Positions 60,767 through 64,000 of a DNA stretch of 64,000 nt are shown piece after piece (position 1 is the first letter of the stretch; each line of letters begins with the position of its first letter). The notes under the pieces are model-generated. The model did no database searches and had not been told where the DNA came from. It worked only from the letters and a program-made list of their open reading frames with translations. A program made the translations under genes and the position numbers. Origin of the DNA: Rhizobium sp. AC27/96 (lineage in GTDB: Bacteria; Pseudomonadota; Alphaproteobacteria; Rhizobiales; Rhizobiaceae). The stretch covers positions 170,349 through 234,348 of the forward strand of contig NZ_LXKN01000075.1 in NCBI RefSeq assembly GCF_001692325.1. The letters run 5' to 3'.

Positions 60767-62221
60767 ATGTCGGACCAGATATTCCAGGCCGCCCCCACCC
60801 GGCGGGCCGCACCGAATTTTCGTGTAGTAGCGCTTATCGTAGCAAGCGCGATGTTCATGGAACAGCTTGACGCGACAGTGCTCGCAACAGCCCTTCCGAC
60901 CATGGCAAGAGACTTCGGCGTCAGCGCGCCGGCCATGAGTATCTCGCTGACATCCTACCTGCTTAGCCTCGCGATCTTCATTCCCGCCAGCGGCGCCATC
61001 GCCGACCGTTTCGGGTCGCGCACCGTCTTCCGATCCGCCATCGCGGTTTTCGTTGTCGGCTCGCTTCTCTGCGCGCAGGCGCCGAACCTGTTCTTCCTCG
61101 TTCTCGCCCGGCTTCTGCAAGGTCTGGGCGGCGCCATGATGTTGCCGATCGGTCGTCTTGTGCTGATGCGCAGCGTTGCCCGCAAGGACATGGTCAATGC
61201 CATGTCGTGGCTGCTGATCCCCGCACTCGTCGGCCCCATCCTCGGCCCTCCGGTCGGCGGCCTGTTCGTCACCTATCTCGACTGGCGCTGGATCTTCTAC
61301 ATCAACGTACCGATCGGCATCATCGGCTTCATCCTCGTGAGCATGTTCATCGAGGAGGTGAAGGGTCCGCGCACCGGTCGTTTCGATCTCTCGGGCTTCA
61401 TCCTGTCGGGCATCTCGCTCGGCTCGCTGCTTTTCGGCTTTGAAATGTCGAGCCGCGAGGGCGAAGGCTATCTTGCCATTTTCCTCATCTGCGTCGGCCT
61501 GCTGTTCGGCATCGCCTATCTGCGCCATGCCCGCAAGCATCCATCACCGATCATGGATTTTTCGCTGATGAAGATGCCGACCTTCCGGACATCGGTCATC
61601 GCCGGCTCGCTGACGCGCATCAGCCAGGGCGCTCATCCGTTTCTCATTCCCTTGATGCTGCAGCTCGGCTTCGGCCTTTCGGCCGCAGCCGCCGGCCAGA
61701 TCGCCATTGCGACAGCGGTCGGCTCGATGGCGATGAAGCCGTTGCAGGTGCGTATCCTGCGCACGCTCGGCTTCCGCACCGCGCTCATCATCTTCGGTCT
61801 GATCGGTACGCTTGGCTATGGCATGTGCGCGATCTTCAAGCCCGATTGGCCATTGTCGGTCATCTTCGTGATCCTGTTCTTCTGCGGCTTCTTCATGTCG
61901 TTCCAGTTCTCGGCCTACAACACGATTGCCTATGACGAGATCGAGCGCGACCGGATGAGCACCGCGACCAGCTTCTATTCGACCTTCCAGCAGCTGATGC
62001 TGTCCCTCGGCATCTGCGTCGCCGCCCTTGCCTTACATGGCTCGATGCAGTTCCGCGGCGCTGAGAAAGCCCAGATGATCGATTTCTCCGTAGCCTTCAT
62101 CGTCGTGACGGCGATTGCGCTGCTTGCCGTGATCTGGAACGCCAGCTTTTCACGCACGGCAGGCTCGGAACTCAGTGGCCATCGCCATAAATCGCGGGGA
62201 GACAGCCTCGGCGAGCATTGA
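60767..62221 (+). CDS. DHA2-family MFS drug exporter (EmrB-like)
   Basis: The 484-residue inner-membrane drug:proton antiporter has about 14 hydrophobic helices. The acidic MEQLDATVLATALPTMA motif in TM1 (about residues 30-46) and the loop-2/3 motif GAIADRFGSRTVF are diagnostic for DHA2 transporters. No EmrA-type adaptor gene adjoins it. An earlier in-frame ATG at 60716 exists, but homology-like sequence begins at 60767. It lies directly before the dioxygenase/hydrolase fusion on the same strand and may share its inducer, such as quinones. Confidence 0.9.
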   Translation: MSDQIFQAAPTRRAAPNFRVVALIVASAMFMEQLDATVLATALPTMARDFGVSAPAMSISLTSYLLSLAIFIPASGAIADRFGSRTVFRSAIAVFVVGSLLCAQAPNLFFLVLARLLQGLGGAMMLPIGRLVLMRSVARKDMVNAMSWLLIPALVGPILGPPVGGLFVTYLDWRWIFYINVPIGIIGFILVSMFIEEVKGPRTGRFDLSGFILSGISLGSLLFGFEMSSREGEGYLAIFLICVGLLFGIAYLRHARKHPSPIMDFSLMKMPTFRTSVIAGSLTRISQGAHPFLIPLMLQLGFGLSAAAAGQIAIATAVGSMAMKPLQVRILRTLGFRTALIIFGLIGTLGYGMCAIFKPDWPLSVIFVILFFCGFFMSFQFSAYNTIAYDEIERDRMSTATSFYSTFQQLMLSLGICVAALALHGSMQFRGAEKAQMIDFSVAFIVVTAIALLAVIWNASFSRTAGSELSGHRHKSRGDSLGEH

Positions 62222-62349
62222 GGCTCGCCGCCGGGCAACTCAGCAATAGCGGCTTTTGTGAACAGTGCCTCCACCGAGGCGGCATTGCATTGAACAATCG
62301 CTGCGACCTAAATAGCGACCAGAACGAAATAGCAGTCTGGAGCATTCCC

Positions 62350-63903
62350 ATGGTCGCCGGCATCCACCACATCACGCTGATCACTCGCAAGGTACAGGCC
62401 AATGTCGATTTTTACGTTGGCTTCCTTGGCCTGCGCCTCGTCAAGCGGACGGGTGGCTTTGAAGACGCTACCCAGCTTCACCTCATTTACGGCGATGCGA
62501 CCGGCTCGCCCGGCTCGCTGGTCACCTTTCTCGTCTGGGAAGATGGCTCTCCGGGCCGCGCCGGCCTCGGTCAGGTCGGCGAGATCTCGCTTGCCATCGA
62601 CCCGATGAGCATCGGCTTCTGGCTGACGCGCGCCTTGAGCGCTGGCCTGAAGCCGGAAGGCCCTTCGGACGAATTCGGCGAACCGGTCCTGCGGCTGAAG
62701 GACCCGGATGGCGTGATCGTCAAGCTTGTGGGGACCAATGCCCTGCAGGCGGCCGCACCCTGGTCGAGCCACGGCATCCCCGAGGAGCACGCCATTCGCC
62801 GCATCCGTGGCGCAACGCTGTTCACCGAAACGCCTGATGAGACGCAGGCCATTCTGGTCGATCACTTCCACTATCGGCCGCAGACGATCAACGGCGCCAT
62901 CAGCAGGCTCGTTTCGGAGCCGGGAGATATCATCGACATCCGCGACGCGCGCGGCTTCTGGGCCAGCGCACCGGGCACCGGAACGGTCGACCACGTCGCC
63001 TTTCGCGCCACCGACGATGCCGAGCTTCAATCCGTGCGCACGGCCTTGCAGGCAGTCAATTCCTGGCCGACCGCGATGCATGACCGCAAATATTTCCGCT
63101 CGCTCTACGTCCGCGAGCCGGGCCGCATCCTGTTCGAACTGGCAACGGATGCGCCGGGCATGCTTGTCGATGAGGACGAGGCAACGCTCGGCACGCGCCT
63201 CTTCGCCCCCGGCGACGATCCGAAGCTTCTGGCCGAGCTGAACGTGATCCTGCCGCAGTTCTCCATGCCCGGGGAGCCGCGCGTCATCTATCGCGATCTT
63301 CCCTTCGTCCATCGCTTCTTCACGCCGGAAGAGCCGAACGGCAATGTCTTCATCCTGTTGCACGGCTCCGGCGCCAATGAAGTGACGATGCTGCCGATCG
63401 GCCACAAGATCGATGCCAACGCGACATTGCTCACCGTGCGCGGCCGCGCGCTCGAAGAAGGCGCACCGCGCTGGTTCCGTCGCAATGGACCCATGTCCTT
63501 CGATCAGGCCGATATTGTCAGCGAGGCAGAGGCCTTTGCAGCTTTCATCGATGGCGCGGTCCAGACCTATGACCTCGATCCGGACCGCATCGTCTATATC
63601 GGCTATTCTAATGGCGCCAACCTACTGAACGCCATGCTGTCGCTGCACCCGCATCTCATCCGCCATGCCGTGCTGCTGCGCTCCATGGCGGTGCTCGAAA
63701 ATCCGCCGGCAGCCGATATGTCCGATGCCGAGGCGCTGGTTATTGCAGGCGAGAAGGACCTGTACGGCCCTTACTCCCAGCCGCTGGCCGAACGCCTGCG
63801 GAATGGCGGCGCCAAGGTTGAGCTTGAAACCACTCCTGCCGGTCACGAGCTCGATGACGCGGACGTGCCAGTCATTCAGGCTTGGCTGAAGCGGCCGGCG
63901 TAA
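62350..63903 (+). CDS. Fused VOC ring-cleaving dioxygenase-like and alpha/beta-hydrolase protein (MhqO-MhqD-like)
   Basis: The 517-residue protein joins two activities. Residues 1-300 are a double VOC (glyoxalase-fold) dioxygenase-like module with metal-ligand positions in GIHHITLIT (start), TVDHVAFRA and RILFELATD. Residues about 325-517 are a serine hydrolase with LLHGSGANE, nucleophile GYSNGAN (about Ser420), acid GEKDLYG and AGHEL. In Bacillus, MhqO and MhqD are separate proteins of the quinone/hydroquinone stress response; here they are one chain. ATG at 62350 starts exactly at the VOC domain. The preceding MFS exporter could form a quinone-resistance pair with it. Confidence 0.88.
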   Translation: MVAGIHHITLITRKVQANVDFYVGFLGLRLVKRTGGFEDATQLHLIYGDATGSPGSLVTFLVWEDGSPGRAGLGQVGEISLAIDPMSIGFWLTRALSAGLKPEGPSDEFGEPVLRLKDPDGVIVKLVGTNALQAAAPWSSHGIPEEHAIRRIRGATLFTETPDETQAILVDHFHYRPQTINGAISRLVSEPGDIIDIRDARGFWASAPGTGTVDHVAFRATDDAELQSVRTALQAVNSWPTAMHDRKYFRSLYVREPGRILFELATDAPGMLVDEDEATLGTRLFAPGDDPKLLAELNVILPQFSMPGEPRVIYRDLPFVHRFFTPEEPNGNVFILLHGSGANEVTMLPIGHKIDANATLLTVRGRALEEGAPRWFRRNGPMSFDQADIVSEAEAFAAFIDGAVQTYDLDPDRIVYIGYSNGANLLNAMLSLHPHLIRHAVLLRSMAVLENPPAADMSDAEALVIAGEKDLYGPYSQPLAERLRNGGAKVELETTPAGHELDDADVPVIQAWLKRPA

Positions 63904-63906
63904 CCC

Positions 63907-63926
63907 CTTCTCCCCTCGGGGAGAAG
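63907..63926. repeat. CTTCTCCCC-type hairpin repeat
   Basis: CTTCTCCCC/GGGGAGAAG with a 2-base loop, three bases after the fusion gene stop. It has the same core stem as 11173-11199 and 33281-33308. It separates convergent genes. Confidence 0.65.
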
Positions 63927-63934
63927 CAACCATG

Positions 63935-64000
63935 TCATTGCGGTGCCTGTTGCCAAGGCCTGTCGCGTTGAAGGATGAGGTTGGCCGCCTCGATAAGCTT
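63935..64000 (-). CDS. C-terminal end of an unidentified gene
   Basis: The last 66 bases read on the minus strand as 21 open codons (starting KLIEAANLIL) ending in TGA at 63935-63937. The amphipathic helix with a polar tail (QQAPQ) would suit a regulator C-terminus, but 21 residues cannot identify it. The coding assignment rests only on the open frame and the neat spacing to the hairpin repeat. Confidence 0.35.
   Translation of the reverse strand, partial: KLIEAANLILQRDRPWQQAPQ

Overview
The window reads as chromosome or large-plasmid DNA of a Rhizobiaceae member (Rhizobium/Agrobacterium lineage). The basis is densely packed GC-rich genes, a rhizobial-type L-arabinonate dehydratase, many ABC transporters and LysR/GntR/MarR regulators, and rhizobial-style intergenic palindromes at 33.2-33.3 kb and 54.4-54.5 kb. 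I see no rRNA, tRNA, CRISPR, transposase or integrase. Gene starts were chosen from ribosome binding sites and family lengths.

Left flank (1-15.4 kb): the start of a PAS-GGDEF-EAL c-di-GMP protein; a sugar-acid pair (3-hydroxyisobutyrate-dehydrogenase-like enzyme plus IlvD/Edd dehydratase) behind a LacI-type palindrome; an RND efflux pump with its membrane fusion protein; an esterase-like protein divergent from a LysR gene; an ECF41-type sigma factor divergent from a carboxymuconolactone-decarboxylase-like gene, with two facing ECF41-type promoters between them; an AraC regulator divergent from an EamA exporter; and a GntR/FCD regulator.

Central island (15.4-48.1 kb): I read this as a catabolic system for an indole/oxindole-derived aromatic compound. 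Its most recognisable enzymes are an isatin hydrolase, a two-gene indolepyruvate-oxidoreductase-type 2-oxoacid oxidoreductase, a 2-aminobenzoate-CoA ligase and a 2-aminobenzoyl-CoA monooxygenase/reductase fusion. An operon follows with an SDR, an enoyl-CoA hydratase, an acyl-CoA dehydrogenase, a glutaryl-CoA-dehydrogenase-type enzyme, a thioesterase, a Rid-like protein and a fused hydratase/3-hydroxyacyl-CoA dehydrogenase. Upstream lie two PLP enzymes, an HpcH/HpaI aldolase, an amino-acid ABC transporter lacking its ATPase, two related phytoene-desaturase-like FAD oxidoreductases each paired with a MarR regulator, and a complete peptide-type ABC transporter. My working model is: amino-acid-like oxindole compound -> (transamination, aldol cleavage) isatin -> isatinate -> 2-aminobenzoyl-CoA -> ring hydroxylation/reduction -> beta-oxidation -> glutaryl-CoA -> central metabolism. 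The lower half rests on family knowledge; the upper half and the isatinate-to-CoA step are inference.

Two repeated intergenic palindromes support treating the island as one regulon. One is TTTAAGCTTAAA-like, in five promoter regions from 15.4 to 38.9 kb. The other, CAAWATCATATWTTG, lies before both the isatin hydrolase and the oxidoreductase.

Right flank (48.1-64 kb): a class III nucleotide cyclase; two SDRs divergent from a LysR gene; an LLM flavin monooxygenase with a carboxymuconolactone-decarboxylase-like partner; an OsmC-family peroxidase; glycerate 2-kinase; a Tat-exported purple-acid-phosphatase-like enzyme; a small zinc-ribbon protein; gamma-glutamyltranspeptidase; a DHA2 MFS exporter; and a VOC-dioxygenase/hydrolase fusion resembling MhqO joined to MhqD. 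The last 66 bases hold the C-terminus of another minus-strand gene.
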